A DNA stretch of 64,000 bases from Platanthera guangdongensis (Eukaryota; Streptophyta; Magnoliopsida; Asparagales; Orchidaceae), in NCBI GenBank assembly GCA_039583875.1, contig CM077151.1, forward strand, positions 25,662,208 to 25,726,207. The letters are read 5' to 3'. The notes under the pieces were generated by a model, which saw only the letters and a program-made list of their open reading frames with translations, was not told the origin of the DNA and made no database searches. Numbering within the stretch: the stretch's first letter is position 1; each line of letters opens with the position of its first letter. Below, one piece after another: positions 43,981 to 55,930 of this stretch. A program made the translations under genes and the position numbers.

Positions 43981-44987
43981 GCGGACTGCCTTTTCTGTCC
44001 GCTCCGCTCTCCTGCGGACTGCCTCTCTGTCCGCTCCGGTCTCCTGCGGACTGTCCCTCTGCATCTGCTTCTCTGCGGACTGCCTTTTTTGTCCGCCTTC
44101 CCTGCGGACTGCCTTTCTGTCCGCTCCGGTCTCCTGCGGACTGCCCCTATGCATCCGCATCTCTTCTTTCTCTTCGTGGTTCCACCCTCCTCAGGCTTCT
44201 TATAGCCATCTTCTGCTCTGACTCGTGGGGCCCACCTCTTCTATCCGCTGCGGGCGTTCCTTCCTGTCCGCTGCACGCTCTGCTTGTGTCCGCTCGAGCC
44301 TCTTTGCTTGCGGACTGCTCCACTCTAGCCCGCTCTGCTTCTGTCCGCTCGAGCCTCTTTGCTCACGGACTCCCTATCCGCAATCTCATGTGGACTACTC
44401 CTGTCCGCTACGGACTCCCCTCTTGTCCGTTGCGCGCTCCTCTTCTCTCTTGCTGCGTGGCTTCTTCTTCCTCGCCCCCCCCCCCCCCCTTATTTTTATA
44501 GCATTTTCTCTCTGTGGGATCACCTTCTTACCTGTCCGCTGCGGCCTCTCTCCTAGTCGCGGCCTCTCGTCAGTCCGCTCCTGCGCTCTTTGCTTGTTCG
44601 CGGCATGTCTTGCCTGCGGCCTCTTTTCTGTCCGCCGCGGCCTCCCTACTCGTCGCGGCCTCCTTCTCTGTCCGCTGCTAAGATCTGCCTGACCGTGCGG
44701 GCTGTCTCCTTCTCGCCTGCATCTTGGTCGTGGTTTCCTCCGGCTCTTCCTCTCTCTGTCCACGCGGTCTGTCTCTGCTCGCTGCGGCCTGTCTCTGTCC
44801 GCGCGGCCTCTCTCTTCCCGCTGCGGCCTCTCTCTGTTTGCGTGGGTTGTCTCTACCGCTGCGGTCTGCCCTACTCGCCTCGACCGACTCCAGTCCGCCG
44901 CGGTCTGTTCCTGCTCGCCGCCGGCCTCCCTTCTGCTAGTCGCCGGCCTCCTCTCCGCTAGCCGCTCGGCCTCGTCTCTGTCACCGC
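43981..44987 (+). other. copia-1 leader: GCGGACTGCC/TCCGCT repeats in place of gag
   Basis: About 1 kb built from irregular copies of 'ctgcggactgcctttctgtccgctccggtctc' and 'cgctgcggcctctctctgtccg'. No capsid (UBN2-like) or CCHC motif is visible. Open frames here are Ser/Leu/Cys/Pro/Arg-rich artefacts of the repeat. It matches the style and position of the copia-2 leader. Confidence 0.7.
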
Positions 44988-47900
44988 ATGGCGCCTGCTG
45001 CTTCAGCTGTCACCTCTGTTGTGTCCTTCTCTACGGAGGGTATCACCTGCCTCTCTCATCATCCTTGTTGGATCGTTGATTCCGGCGCTACTCATCATAT
45101 CTCCTCCCAGAAGCCCCCAGCATATCTCCAAACGCCTCATCCTGCTCGCATCACTGTGGCCAACGGTGACACCCTCCCCGTCTTTGGCTCCGCTGATCTT
45201 CAGCTTACACCAACCCTTTCTCTTTCCTCGGTTCTTCACGTTCCGGGGTCTCCCTTCAATTTATTATCAGTTAGTCGTCTCACACACGACCTTGACTGTT
45301 GTATTACATTTTCACCCTCTTCTTTTCTTATGCAGGATCGCCGCACCCGGAGTACCATTGGTCAGGGGCAGCTGGTGAATGGGTTGTAAATCTTGGATAT
45401 CCCACCAACTCTTCTCTCCACCATCTCTACTGTTGATTGGCATTGCCGTCTTGGACATGCTCCCCTTCCGATTCTCAAGCGGGCTCTTCCTGATATATCT
45501 TTACAGGAGTTCTCCTGTGAATCTTGTGTCTACGGCAAACAACACCGTTCCTCTTTCCCCCCAGCCTGTACCAGGAGTACTACTCCCTTGTCGTTAGTTC
45601 ATTCTGATATTTGGGGTCCTTATAGGATCCCTATTATTTTTGGCTTTCGGTATTTTGTCACGTTCATTGACGATTACTCATGTACCACGTGGCTCTATTT
45701 ACTACATGATCGCACTGAACTTCCCTCTGTCTTTCGCGCCTTTTTACTTGAGACGCGTACGCAGTTCGCCACTCATCTCAAAATCCTTCGCACTGATAAT
45801 GCTCGGGAGTATACGGGTCGTGCCTTCTCCAATATCTGCACTGACTTTGGTGGCATCCATCAAACTTCCTGTGCGTATACCCCTCAGCAAAACGGGGTGG
45901 CCGAACGCAAAAATCGTCATCTTCTCGATGTTGCCCGCTCCCTTATGTTCCAAATGCACGTTCCCACCGAATATTGGAACTTTGTTGTTTCCACCGCCTG
46001 TCATCTCATCAACCGCCTTCCCTCCTCTGTCCTTGATTTTGCCTCGCCCATCCAACTCCTCTATCCTTCCATCCCCCTCACCTCTCTCACACCACGGATC
46101 TTCGGGTGTGTTTGTTATGTCCATCTTCTTGGCCCTCCTTCCGACAAACTTGCTCCTCGGGCCGCCAAGTATATGTTTGTTGGCTACTCCCGCACTCAAA
46201 AGGGGTACGTATGCTACTCTCCTACTACCGGCAAAATGGTCGTTTCTGCGGATGTCACATTCTGCGAAGACCAGCCCTTCCACTTACCCAGCACCAACTC
46301 GTCTTCTGCTACCTCGTCTTCTGCTCCCTCTCTTCCCCGGCCCGTTGTCCCGGTCACGTCATCTGCGTCGTCTTCTTCCTCCTCCCCCCCCCCCCCCGTT
46401 CCTCCTCGGGTTCCTCCACTGCTAATCCGTGTCTACTCTCGTCGCCCATCCAAGGATGCTCCCGTGACCCAGCTCCCTGCTGCCAGCGATAGTTCGGCTG
46501 CGGTCGATCACGCTCCCGTCTCTACAGCTCATCCCTTGGCCAACTACGTCTCTCTACATCGGCTAACACCGCCTCTCTACGCATTTGCCACCTCCCTTTC
46601 CTCTATTTCTCTTCCTAACAATGTGCAGGAGGCGCTTCACCACCCCGGATGGCGGGCTGCTATGCACGATGAAATGCAGGCTCTCTGGGCTAACCAGACC
46701 TGTGATCTGGTTCCTCTTCCTGCTGGCCACACCCCTGTTAGCTGCAAATGGGTCTTTGTCATTAAACATGCGGCGGATGGCACTATCGACCGTCTGAAGG
46801 CCCGTCTTGTGGCACGGGGGTTTACTCAGCAACATGGCCTTGATTACGAGGAAACCTTCTCTCCCGTGGCAAAATTGAACACGATTCGCGTTCTTCTCTC
46901 CTTGGCTGTTCATCGTCACTGGCCTCTTTATCAGCTGGATATCAAGAATGTCTTCCTCAACGGCGATCTACAGGAGACAGTTTATATGCAGCAGCCTCCC
47001 GGGTTTGAGACCACGGGGGAGTCTTTAGTCTGTCATCTTCGAAAATCCATTTATGGTCTCAAACAGTCCCCGCGTGCGTGGTTTGAAAAGTTCAGTAAGG
47101 TGGTCTGTGCTAGTGGCTTCACTCGGAGCTCGGCTGATTTTTCTCTCTTCACCCGACATCGGTCAACTGGGACTGTGATTCTTCTGGTATACGTTGATGA
47201 TATCCTGATTACTGGCGACGACACGGCAGGAATACAACAGATCAAGGCACAGTTGAATTCTGCCTTTCAAACCAAAGATCTGGGCAACCTTCGGTACTTT
47301 CTTGGGCTCGAGGTCGCCCGACGCCCTGGTGGTCTTGTGTTATCTCAAAGGAAGTACTGTATGGACCTCCTTCGTGATGCAGGTTATTCTGGGTGCAAAC
47401 CTGCGGAGACTCCTATGGACGCAAATCACAAGCTCTCGGCCCATAGCTCTGACTCTGACAAGCTACTTACAAATCCGGAATATTACAAACGCTTGGTTGG
47501 GAAGCTGATCTACCTTACGGTGACTCGACCAGACATCTCATTTGCTGTAGGAGTTGTGAGCCGTTTCATGCACGCTCCTCGGACATCTCATCTTCAAGCT
47601 GTCGAGCGCATCCTTCGATATCTCAAGATCGCCCCCGGACAAGAACTCGTGTACAAGTCATCCACATCTCTATCTCTTGTCGCGTATTCTGACGCTGACT
47701 ACGCAGGATCTATTGATGATAGACGCTCCACAACTGGATTCTGCACTTACTTTGGTGGACACCTCATAACTTGGCGTAGCAAGAAACAGAATGTGGTTGC
47801 GCGTTCCTCTGCCGAAGCTGAGTACCGAGCTATGGCTGCTGTTGTTTCTGAGCTAACCTGGCTTGAAGGCCTTCTGGGAGACTTAGGTGTCCGTCTCTCA

Positions 47901-48182
47901 TCTCCGGCAACCTTATTTTGCGACAGTCAGGCAGCAATTCATATTGCCATGAATCCGATTTTTCACGAACGAACAAAGCATATCGAAGTTGACTGTCACT
48001 TTATCCGGGAAAAGGTACAGTCAAAGAAGATAGATTTGGAGCATGTTCCTGCTACCGACCAAGTTGCGGACATCCTGACGAAAGCTCTCTTCAGGCCGCT
48101 ATACTATCAGTTCTTATCCAAGCTTGGCGCCTACGACTTGTACGCTCCAGCTTGCGGGGGAGTGTTAGAAAAGCTCATTTAA
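44988..48182 (+). pseudogene. copia-1 pol polyprotein, one nonsense codon
   Basis: A single frame of 1,065 codons with one stop (TAA, 45387-45389). Order: aspartic protease (DSGATHH, residues 31-37), pre-integrase zinc region (WHCRLGH, about 151-157; CESC), integrase core (SDIWG, LRTDNARE, QQNGVAERKNR), RT (KARLVARGFTQQ, LDIKN, YVDDILITG at 47189-47215), RNase H (SDADYAGSIDD, SSAEAEYRAM, FCDSQAAIHIA). It ends LGAYDLYAPACGGVLEKLI* with the last codons running into the 3' LTR. The stop replaces a codon that reads TAT (Tyr) in copia-2. The integrase tail has a C-run at 46387-46398. Without gag the element could only move with proteins supplied in trans. Confidence 0.93.
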
Positions 48183-48337
48183 GGGCCCATGTTGTTTCTT
48201 CTTTTTCTTTCTTCTTGTATTAGTCCCACATCATGTATTAGGATTTCTCTCTTCCTTCTTCTCCTATATAAGTGTGTGTATACTTGTAACTATCACGGGA
48301 ATATATATATATACAAGGTTTTGGGCCTATTTCTACA
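48163..48337 (+). repeat. 3' LTR of copia-1
   Basis: Starts TGTTAGAAAAGCT and ends TTCTACA, followed by the CTATT duplication. Differs from the 5' LTR mainly at GCTCATTT versus GCCTATTT and one extra AT. Confidence 0.95.
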
Positions 48338-48342
48338 CTATT

Positions 48343-51300
48343 GCATCCTCAAACAAATATATGTCTTCTCTGACTCCAGAGGAACAAGATTTTCTCATAT
48401 GTGGAAAGACAAAGTAAATAAATAAAAATTCAAACAATTTTTTTAAATCCATGATCACACAGCTTCAAACAAGGGTATATTGTTTGGGTAATGTGATGCG
48501 CGTTCGGCAAATGCACCGGTCGCTCAAGTAATATAAAATGCGGGAGTAACTCCCCAAGTATCGATCTCTCAAAGAACGCGGGATGGGGCGCGTGATTCTA
48601 TTGTTTAGAAAATCAATTGTAAGGGTTAAAAGAAAACAAGGCTTGGATTTGGTTTAGCAAAATCAAAAGAAAAACTCACTAATGCGGGTCGCAAACACCT
48701 CTTCGCAGGGTGGATGGAAATTATGCAGGCCGCGATGCACTGCTTCGGTAGGAGGATGGACGAGAAGGCTAGCGGAGGGAAAGGCTAAAATAGGCGGAAT
48801 GAGGGTCGTAAGCACCTCCTCACAAAGCACGCCACTAGCAATTGCTAGTGCGGCACTCTGACGATGGTGGGGGTGACGAGAAGAGATGGGGGCGCTCCTC
48901 GCAAACATAAACCACAAAGCAATCGCATAGACATGAAAGATTGCAATAATAAGAATTTAGGGTTTACACAATCACATACAAAAAACCAAATATTCAAAGA
49001 GAAATGTAATACAAACGGAGAGGAGGGAAGATTACAATCGAAGCACGGAGACTCATCCAAGTTTCACGGCCGAAATCGAGGGTTGTCAAGCCTCGTCCGA
49101 GCTTAGACTTCGACTGTCGTCCGGGGTCCAGAAGAGTTGTCACCTTCTTCCACAATACTCGTCTTCTTTGACAATAGCCTTCGATCACGACCTTCGTCGG
49201 AGAACTCTCCGAGTGCGGCGAGAAATCCCTTGGAACGGAGCTTGGAAGCTTGCGGATGATGGAGGAGGCCGAGAGGAAGCTCTAGCTTGAGTTTTGAGAG
49301 AAAAGCGTGGTCGGAGCTCCTCGAGATGACAGCCGGAGTTGGAGCGGCGGAATGGGGCGAGCTGGAACCCTTGGGCGCAAAAAAAAACCGTTCTTCCCAA
49401 AATGGGCAGAGTCCTGCGGCTTAAATGGTAAACAGTCAGAAAAATGGTGATGCACGGTCGAACGCACGACTGTGCGTGAATTGTGTGTTATTAACAGCAC
49501 AGAACTCCCACGGACTGATACTGCAGGAGACCATGTGTTTTTGAACATGCACGGGCGAAACAGCCTGTGCGAGAACAAATCGCACAGTTAGTAACAGATC
49601 ACTGAAAATCAGGCAAATAGGCAGATAGTGTGTTTTCCTTCGTGCATGGTAGAGTCTAACCGTGTGTGTAGAAAACGCACGGACAATAAAAACATAAAAT
49701 TTTAGACAAAAATACGAGGTCGTGAGATTTGGTCATGCGTGGGCAAAACAGCTCATGTGCGAGCAAATCGCACGGCCCGGGGCAGAGCACCAAAAAACGA
49801 AGTTGTAGGCATCGCACGATCGCACAAATCGTGCGTGAAGAAAAACGCATGACCGTGCGATTCCTACAGGGAAGAATCTGAAACCAAAGGAGATCTACTC
49901 ACTTGCACAGCAACCACACAGCTTGGAGCACACCTCAGACACACATAAAACAATAGAAATAACAACATAAAAAAAAGCTAGGGAGCACCATGTGCATACC
50001 CCCAGCAAAAGCGCACAATTGCACACCACAACAGGCCTAAGAGTGCACTATGTGTACAATTACAGAAAAAGAGAAATATGACAATAACGACCCAAAAGTG
50101 CAGTGCACGTGAGTGAAAACTAGCCCAGATAAGTCCGAAAAATAGTACAAATATTGGACTCATTACACCCTCAGACTTAAGCATTTTCTCGTCCGGATCA
50201 AATCATCTCTCGGCTAAAGGAAAAAGGACTAGTTGGCTTAGTAATTGCAAATGCAAAGTACCATGCGAAATCGCATACTCACACTCACAGAAAAGTAATA
50301 GAAGAAATTTCTAATTATACATATTTGTTTATAATTTCTAGGAGCGTATTAATATATTACTTCTACTCAAAAATTAAATCATGGTGAATCATTCGGTCAC
50401 GAGTAGGACGAAAGTAAACTGAATGATGCGGCGAGCATTGCCAAAGACCGGGTCTCAGGATAACCTCCAAAGAAATTCATCAATGTCGGTGACCATACAC
50501 TCGCTCGTTCACATTCTCTCCATGGCACTAGTTTGACTCAAAGTGCGAATCAGTAGGACTTTAGGTTTAGAGTGGGGCTTGGGTTTAGGTGAGGTAAGCA
50601 ATGTTAAACTGAAAGCTCACGCACCTAATCCCAAATGAGCTGACACGGAATCTATCCTCGAGCACCACAAAACAAAACGCGGGTGCACCACACCCCCAGA
50701 CTTAAATTTGACTATATGGGTGTGTGCACCGCCTACTCCCAAAATTCACACAAATATTTTCAATCAAGCTTTTCTTTCTTTTCATAGTTTTTTCACAATT
50801 TTCTTTTTTTCTCTTTTCTTTATTTCACTTTTTTTCAAAACATAATCAGCATATATTATCAATAAAGCACATCTACATATACACACACAGAAGCAACAAC
50901 TAAGCAACTACAAAAAACACACCGGCCCAGGAAACCCTCACTCATCAGTTATAAGCCGATTTGTGGTGACTCTCCACCGTCACATGACGAGATGGGCAGG
51001 AGGCGAAAGCTTTAGAGCCCAAGGACGGTTTAATTCCCCTGCCTCTAACCTCCTCCTCGCTTCGGAGGGCCGCTAAATGCGAAGAGCGCAACAATGCTTA
51101 CTTTTTCATTTTCTCCACAGTAGGACAGTGCCAGCGATCACAAATCACGCAATTCAAAACAAGCTCAATCTTAGCGGAAGCAGCGATAGGCTTCATTTTC
51201 TTACCCCTCATGGGTAAAAGATATTGGACCTGTTTAAATTGTTTGGGCACAGCCCTAGCAGTATCAGAATTAACTAAAATACTTGTGGCATCAATCGCCG

Positions 51301-51790
51301 CTTCAACACCAAAACTTGCTCCGGAATAGCTTCTTTCTTCTCTGACGTCAGTATGTTTCACATCCTCGCCATCTCGAGCATCACCAAGATTCACCAACAC
51401 AGCATCTCCTTCAAGCATCTTCACTTCATCCTTCCTCTCCTCTTGCACATCTACCTTGACCTGAACTTCACTCTTCGAACTGTAATCATCATTACTGAGA
51501 ATCAAATTAGAAATAACAACAGATACATCATGAACTCCCTCAGAAATACAGAGGACCTCAGTAGCACAAGATGGAGAAGATTGGTGTGGCTCCTTAGCAG
51601 GTAAAGGCACACTCATTAGCAATGCATAGAGTGGCGCCGCTCTCTTTCAAGAACTGGATCCTCAAAATGGGTATGGAGTCGTTCTCCATTGGCCCCAACA
51701 CTTGGAAGTCGGCGACCGCCACAACTCCATCTACTATCTTCGAGCTCCTGCGAGCCAAGCGACTATAAATCAACTTGAAGAAATGTGTTC
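48343..51790. other. No gene recognised; probable minus-strand LTR-retrotransposon leader and LTR remains
   Basis: Phrases such as 'acaccctcagacttaagcattttctcgtcc' (50164-50193) and 'ccacacccccagacttaaatttg' (50688-50710) occur, a style common near the internal region of large plant gypsy elements on the opposite strand. The stretch 49440-49870 is rich in CGCACG/CGTGCG words. The minus-strand open frame 51098-51622 (174 codons, acidic, ending LNCVICDRWHCPTVEKMKK) has no recognised family and may be a decayed gag-like or chance frame. No paired LTR ends were found. Confidence 0.35.
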
Positions 51791-54124
51791 TTATGGCTGA
51801 GTCTGTTATCTTTCTTGGATATATAGTGAGCTCCGTTGGTATTACTATGGATCCCGAGAAAGTTCGAGCAATTCGTGAGTAGTCTACCCCTCGGAACATT
51901 CACGATGTCTGTAGTTTTTATGGACTAGCCACATTTTATTGTCAACTCATTAAAAACTTCAGTACGATTATGACACATGTCACTGAGTGTACGAAGAAGA
52001 GAAATTTCCAGTGGACGTCATCAGCAGCTAGAGCCTTTGAGATTATCAAGGATAAAATATCCATTGTACCCGTTTTGAGACTCCCTGATTTCAGTCAAGT
52101 GTTTGAGGTATCTTGTGATGCCTCAGAAATTAGGATAGGAGGTGTACATAGTCAAGAGGGTCATCCGGTTGGATTCTTTAGTGAAAAGCTCTCAGATCCA
52201 CAGCTGAATTATTTCAACTATGAGCGCGAGTTCTATGCGATTGTACAGACGTTACGACATTGGAGGCATTATCTGTTGCCTAAGGCGTTTGTCCTCCACT
52301 TTGATCATCAGGTGTTACGTTATATCAATTCGCAACAGAAGTTGAGCCTCGGCAGGTGAAATGGGTATCTTATTTACAGGAGTATACCTTCGTTCTCAAG
52401 CACTATAAGGGAACAGAGAATAGGGTTGTCGACGCCCTTGGTCGAGTCACCCTCGCACTATCACAGATGCGTACTCAGGTGATAGGATTTGAGTGCATCA
52501 AGGATGACTATTCCAGTTGTCCTGATTTTAGTGGTATCTATGATGTGATACGTTGGGATCCCTATCACGATGAGACAGGTTATCTCATTCGAGATGGATA
52601 TTTATTTTGTGGGACCAGCCTGTGTATTCCTTGCACCTCATTGCAAAACTTCATTGTATGGTAATTACATGGTGGAGGCTTAGGTGGACACTTTGGACAT
52701 GATAAGACGATAGTCATAGTAGATGAGTGATTCTATTGGCCCGGGATGAAGTGGGTTATCGCACAGATTGTTAGTAGCTGCCGCACTTGTCAGGTAGCGA
52801 AGGGAAATAAACAGTCTGATGGATTATACACACCTTTATCGATGTCCAGTATTTCTTGGGATGATGTTAGCATGGATTTTGTGCTTGGGTTGTCACACAC
52901 TTTTAGGAAACACGATTACATACTTGTAGTGGTTGATCGGTTCTCTAAAATGGCGTATTTCATCTCCTGCAACAAAATTGATGACGTCTCTCATATAGCC
53001 CGTATTTATTATAAAGAGATTGTTGCACAACGAGGAATACCTAAGACGATCGTTACCGATCGAGACATTAAGTTCACTAGTTATTTCTGGAAGTCACTCT
53101 GAAGACTATTAGGAACTAAACTTCTATTTTTGACCGTCTATCATCCACAAACCGACGGTCAAACTGAAGTTGTGAATAGAAATTTAGGAAATTTATTGTG
53201 ATATTTGGTAGGAGATCATCAAGAAAATTGGGCTTCTGCACGCTCAGTTGGCGTATAATAACTCGAAGAATAGATCCACGGGTTTATCACCTAATGAGGT
53301 TGTTCATGGTCACACTACACGAGTGCCGCTAGATTTAGCACCACTACCACCCACTTTTAGGACTAGCCAGTTTGCACATGAGTATGCATCGTATTTGCAT
53401 GACTTGCATAAAGAGATTGAGCGAAAGTTGTATAGTACTTATGATCTTTACACAACTCAAGCTAACAAGCACAAAAGAGCTACTAGTTTTAAAGTTGATG
53501 ATTTGGTTATGGTTCGGCTAAATCTGGAACGGTTACCTTCTGGTACCGTAAAAAAGCTAGTTGACCGTAGAACTGGACCATTTAGAGTGCTGAAGCGGAT
53601 TGGGTAAAATGAGTATGAACTTGAGATGCCTTCCGTTTGGGGAGCAAATCCTATTTTTAACAGTCAATCTAACTTTATTCCACGATTATCCGCATGAATC
53701 CTTTGGTTTTCCCTTGCCTTCCCCTCCATTTGATTCGTCTGGGTTGGTGAGTGTTAGTGAGGAGCCACACACGGTACACACTAATTTTCATTTCGCTACT
53801 GACACACTACCCGTAGTTCTACCATTGTCCACTAACAGTTTTCAGACTAAGCTTGAGACACCAGGTGATTCTTTCGAACCAGTTCCCAACGTCGCGGACA
53901 AACTTCCGCAATAGATCTTGGCTTCCTAAGACGATATTGGATGATGAGACGGTGACCACAGCTGATGGTGGTTTTCAGATATACATGGTTCGTTAGCATG
54001 ACAGACCAGAGACAGAGACCAGCTGGGTCTTGGCCGAGGAGTTACAGTGCATGGATGTTGATCTTCTACAGTACTACCGCTTGGAGCACTCACCAGAGAT
54101 GAGTGATTTCGAGAGGGGGAGAGT
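51790..54124 (+). pseudogene. gypsy-2: Ty3/gypsy RT end, RNase H, integrase and chromodomain-like tail, broken
   Basis: Motifs in order: FLGYIVSSVGITMDPEKV (51811-51864), RNase H VSCDASEIRIGGV and FFSEKLSDPQLNY, YEREFYAIVQTLRHWRHYLL, VDALGRV (52427-52447), zinc finger GGLGGHFGHDKT ... CRTCQVAKG (52677-52803), integrase core WDDVSMDF, VTDRDIKFTSYFW and HPQTDGQTEVVNR, GPFRVLKRIG, and finally TADGGFQIYMV with WVLAEEL (53965-54045), resembling a chromodomain-type tail. A purine-rich 'gagagggggagagtcggtggaga' (54111-54133) may be the polypurine tract. Stops and frameshifts occur in several places. It belongs to a different family from gypsy-1 and gypsy-3. Confidence 0.85.
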
Positions 54125-54189
54125 CGGTGGAGACTAACCCAGATCAGGTCGACGCAAAAATGTCCGACGCCGCACCCGACCGAATCTCT

Positions 54190-54790
54190 ATCGACCAAGC
54201 GGGTTGGTTGAAGTGGAGAGGCGCGTCAGGAATCTTATGTGATCGTAAAGTACCACTAAAACTTAAGGGCAAGTTTTATCGTACTGCAATTAGACCTGCG
54301 ATGCTCTATGGTTCTGAGTGTTGGGCAGTGAATTGTGTGCATGAGAAAAAAATGGGAGTTGCGGAGATGAGAATGCTTAGGTGGATGTGTGGACACACAA
54401 GACTGGATAAAATTAGGAATGAATGTATCAGGGATAAGACAGGAGTAGCACCAATTGTAGAGGAGATGCAAGAAGCTCGACTAAGATGGTTTGGACACGT
54501 ACAAAGGAGGTCATTAGAGGCACTTGTTAGGCGTTGTGAGAGTCTAGTCATTAGAGGCACTTGTTAGGCATTGTGAGAGTCTAGTCACTAGACATGTTAA
54601 ACGAGGGAGGGGTAGACCAATAAAGACACGGAATAAAACTATAAGGAAAGACGTGATGTTACTTGGGCATTAATGAGATTATAACAAAATATAGGGCATA
54701 ATGGCGACAAAGGATCCAAATAGCCGACCCCACTATAGTGGGATAAAGGCTTGAGTGTTGTTGTTGTTGTTGTTGTGTTGTTGTGTCATT
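54190..54790 (+). pseudogene. LINE 3' end inserted in gypsy-2, with (GTT)n tail
   Basis: Reads AGWLKWRGASGILCDRKVPLKLKGKFYRTAIRP, then MLYGSECWAVNCVHE, EMRMLRWMCGHTRLDKIRNECI, APIVEEMQEARLRWFGHVQRR: the C terminus of a plant LINE reverse transcriptase, better kept than the copy at 30285-30985. A 36-bp stretch (gagagtctagtcattagaggcacttgttaggc) is tandemly duplicated near 54518-54585. It ends in a GTT microsatellite (54761-54785), typical of RTE-like LINEs. It sits between the gypsy-2 polypurine area and its LTR. Confidence 0.82.
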
Positions 54791-54874
54791 TTAGTAAAAA
54801 ATGCAGCTCTTGCAAAAATGCATGGTATGGTTTATGTTACGGACACCAACGGAGCGGACGAGGGCGAAGGGTGA

Positions 54875-55142
54875 TTGTTAGTGTGGTGGGTGTATCGACA
54901 TCGCGAGCACGGCAAACGTAGCATGTCGGTCTAATCGACGGCATGTGTCGAGTGGTGTTATTTGTATTTGTTGTATTTTGCGTATCCTTTATGTTTTACT
55001 TTGTATGTTGTGTTTGGTAAGTATATAAGCCGGATAACTATCGTATTTTGGCATGCTTTGAGTAATTTGGAATTCTGATTTATATTTCCCTCTCTTTCTC
55101 CTCTAATTTCCTCCTCTCTCTTTTTCCTGTGCCCTAGCAATT
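54875..55142 (+). mobile_element. Probable gypsy-2 LTR fragment
   Basis: Sequence starting TGTTAGTGTGGTGGG contains 'gtatataagccgg' (55020-55032) as a TATA-like site. It follows the LINE directly and no coding sequence is present. Without a second copy the borders are uncertain. Confidence 0.35.
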
Positions 55143-55930
55143 TGGTCTGACATGTCGCCTTCCGTCCACGGTTTCCAACGCCCGAAAATACCAGCCCTTT
55201 CTGTTCGCGTCACTCCAGTCTCTGTTTCTCGTCATGGGGGAACTGGCGACCTCTGCTCGCCGATCGCCAACGCTCATGTGCGTGCTCATGCGCACCTGTA
55301 TCCGCACTCTTCCTGCAAAACTGTTAGTCACGCCTCCCCTACCGCTCGTCGTCCGATTACCGCACGCACTGCCACTCCTGATCTGTTTGTTTCCATCATC
55401 GCAACCTACAACACGATCCCCAACGTCGCTATCCGCTTGGTTGAAGCAGACTCCATTCCGTCCTGAGACTTAGCCTCTGAGGACATGATGGCGTCATCGC
55501 ATCCCCCAAGCCCTCATGTTGCCATGGACCGAAACTCGATACCCATGACCACCCCCGGCACGTCCGCGATGCCTCTGTCTCCCCCCCCCCGCCCTTACAG
55601 GGACGCTCCTCCACCCGCGGTTTTCTCTCCGGGCATCACCCAAATAATTTTTTGATATTCAGCAGATCAGAGCCACAAAAGGTCAGCGGCATACCATGGA
55701 GGGCTCCCACGGGGTGTGCTGGCTAACTTATGTCTTGAGGTACGTTGTTATGACCGGTCGCGTGGAGCAACTCTGCGGCGTTTGTCACACTGTGAGTTTA
55801 TAGCGCCCTGTCTTTCGTCGGACCACTCCAGCTTCTTCCTGCAGTCCTACACATTCGCCCACCCCCGACGGAAGCCATTTCCAATCAGACTTAGCCTCTG
55901 AACACGGGCACCCCCAACCCCCACCCCCCA
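55143..55930. other. Degraded gypsy-3 gag region, not resolved
   Basis: Frames are broken and C-rich. No zinc knuckle or capsid motif could be read before 55931, although the position suggests gag remnants of gypsy-3. A weak internal repeat ('gacttagcctctga') occurs at about 55466 and 55889. Confidence 0.3.

Larger units (their letters stand above)
40467..48337 (+). mobile_element. copia-1: full-length young copia element without gag, TSD CTATT, with nested insertion
   Basis: LTRs at 40467-40639 (173 bp) and 48163-48337 (175 bp) are nearly identical (about three substitutions and one AT-dinucleotide indel). The target duplication CTATT is exact at 40462-40466 and 48338-48342. The tRNA-Met primer site TGGTATCAGAGCC is at 40640-40652 and the purine tract TGCGGGGGAG at 48153-48162. 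Pol is at 44988-48182. A 3.3-kb MULE-like element (40690-43980) is inserted in the leader; without it the element would be about 4.6 kb. No gag is present. Closest relative in the window is copia-2. The LTR size and pol motifs fit the Ale/Retrofit-like group of copia, but this is inference. Confidence 0.95.

Noticed and set aside
44225..44961. Frames up to 179 codons in the copia-1 leader
   Set aside because: Same reasoning: repeat-driven, no gag motif.
45744..46283. 179-codon minus-strand frame
   Set aside because: It lies antisense to the intact pol integrase of copia-1 and has no family motif.
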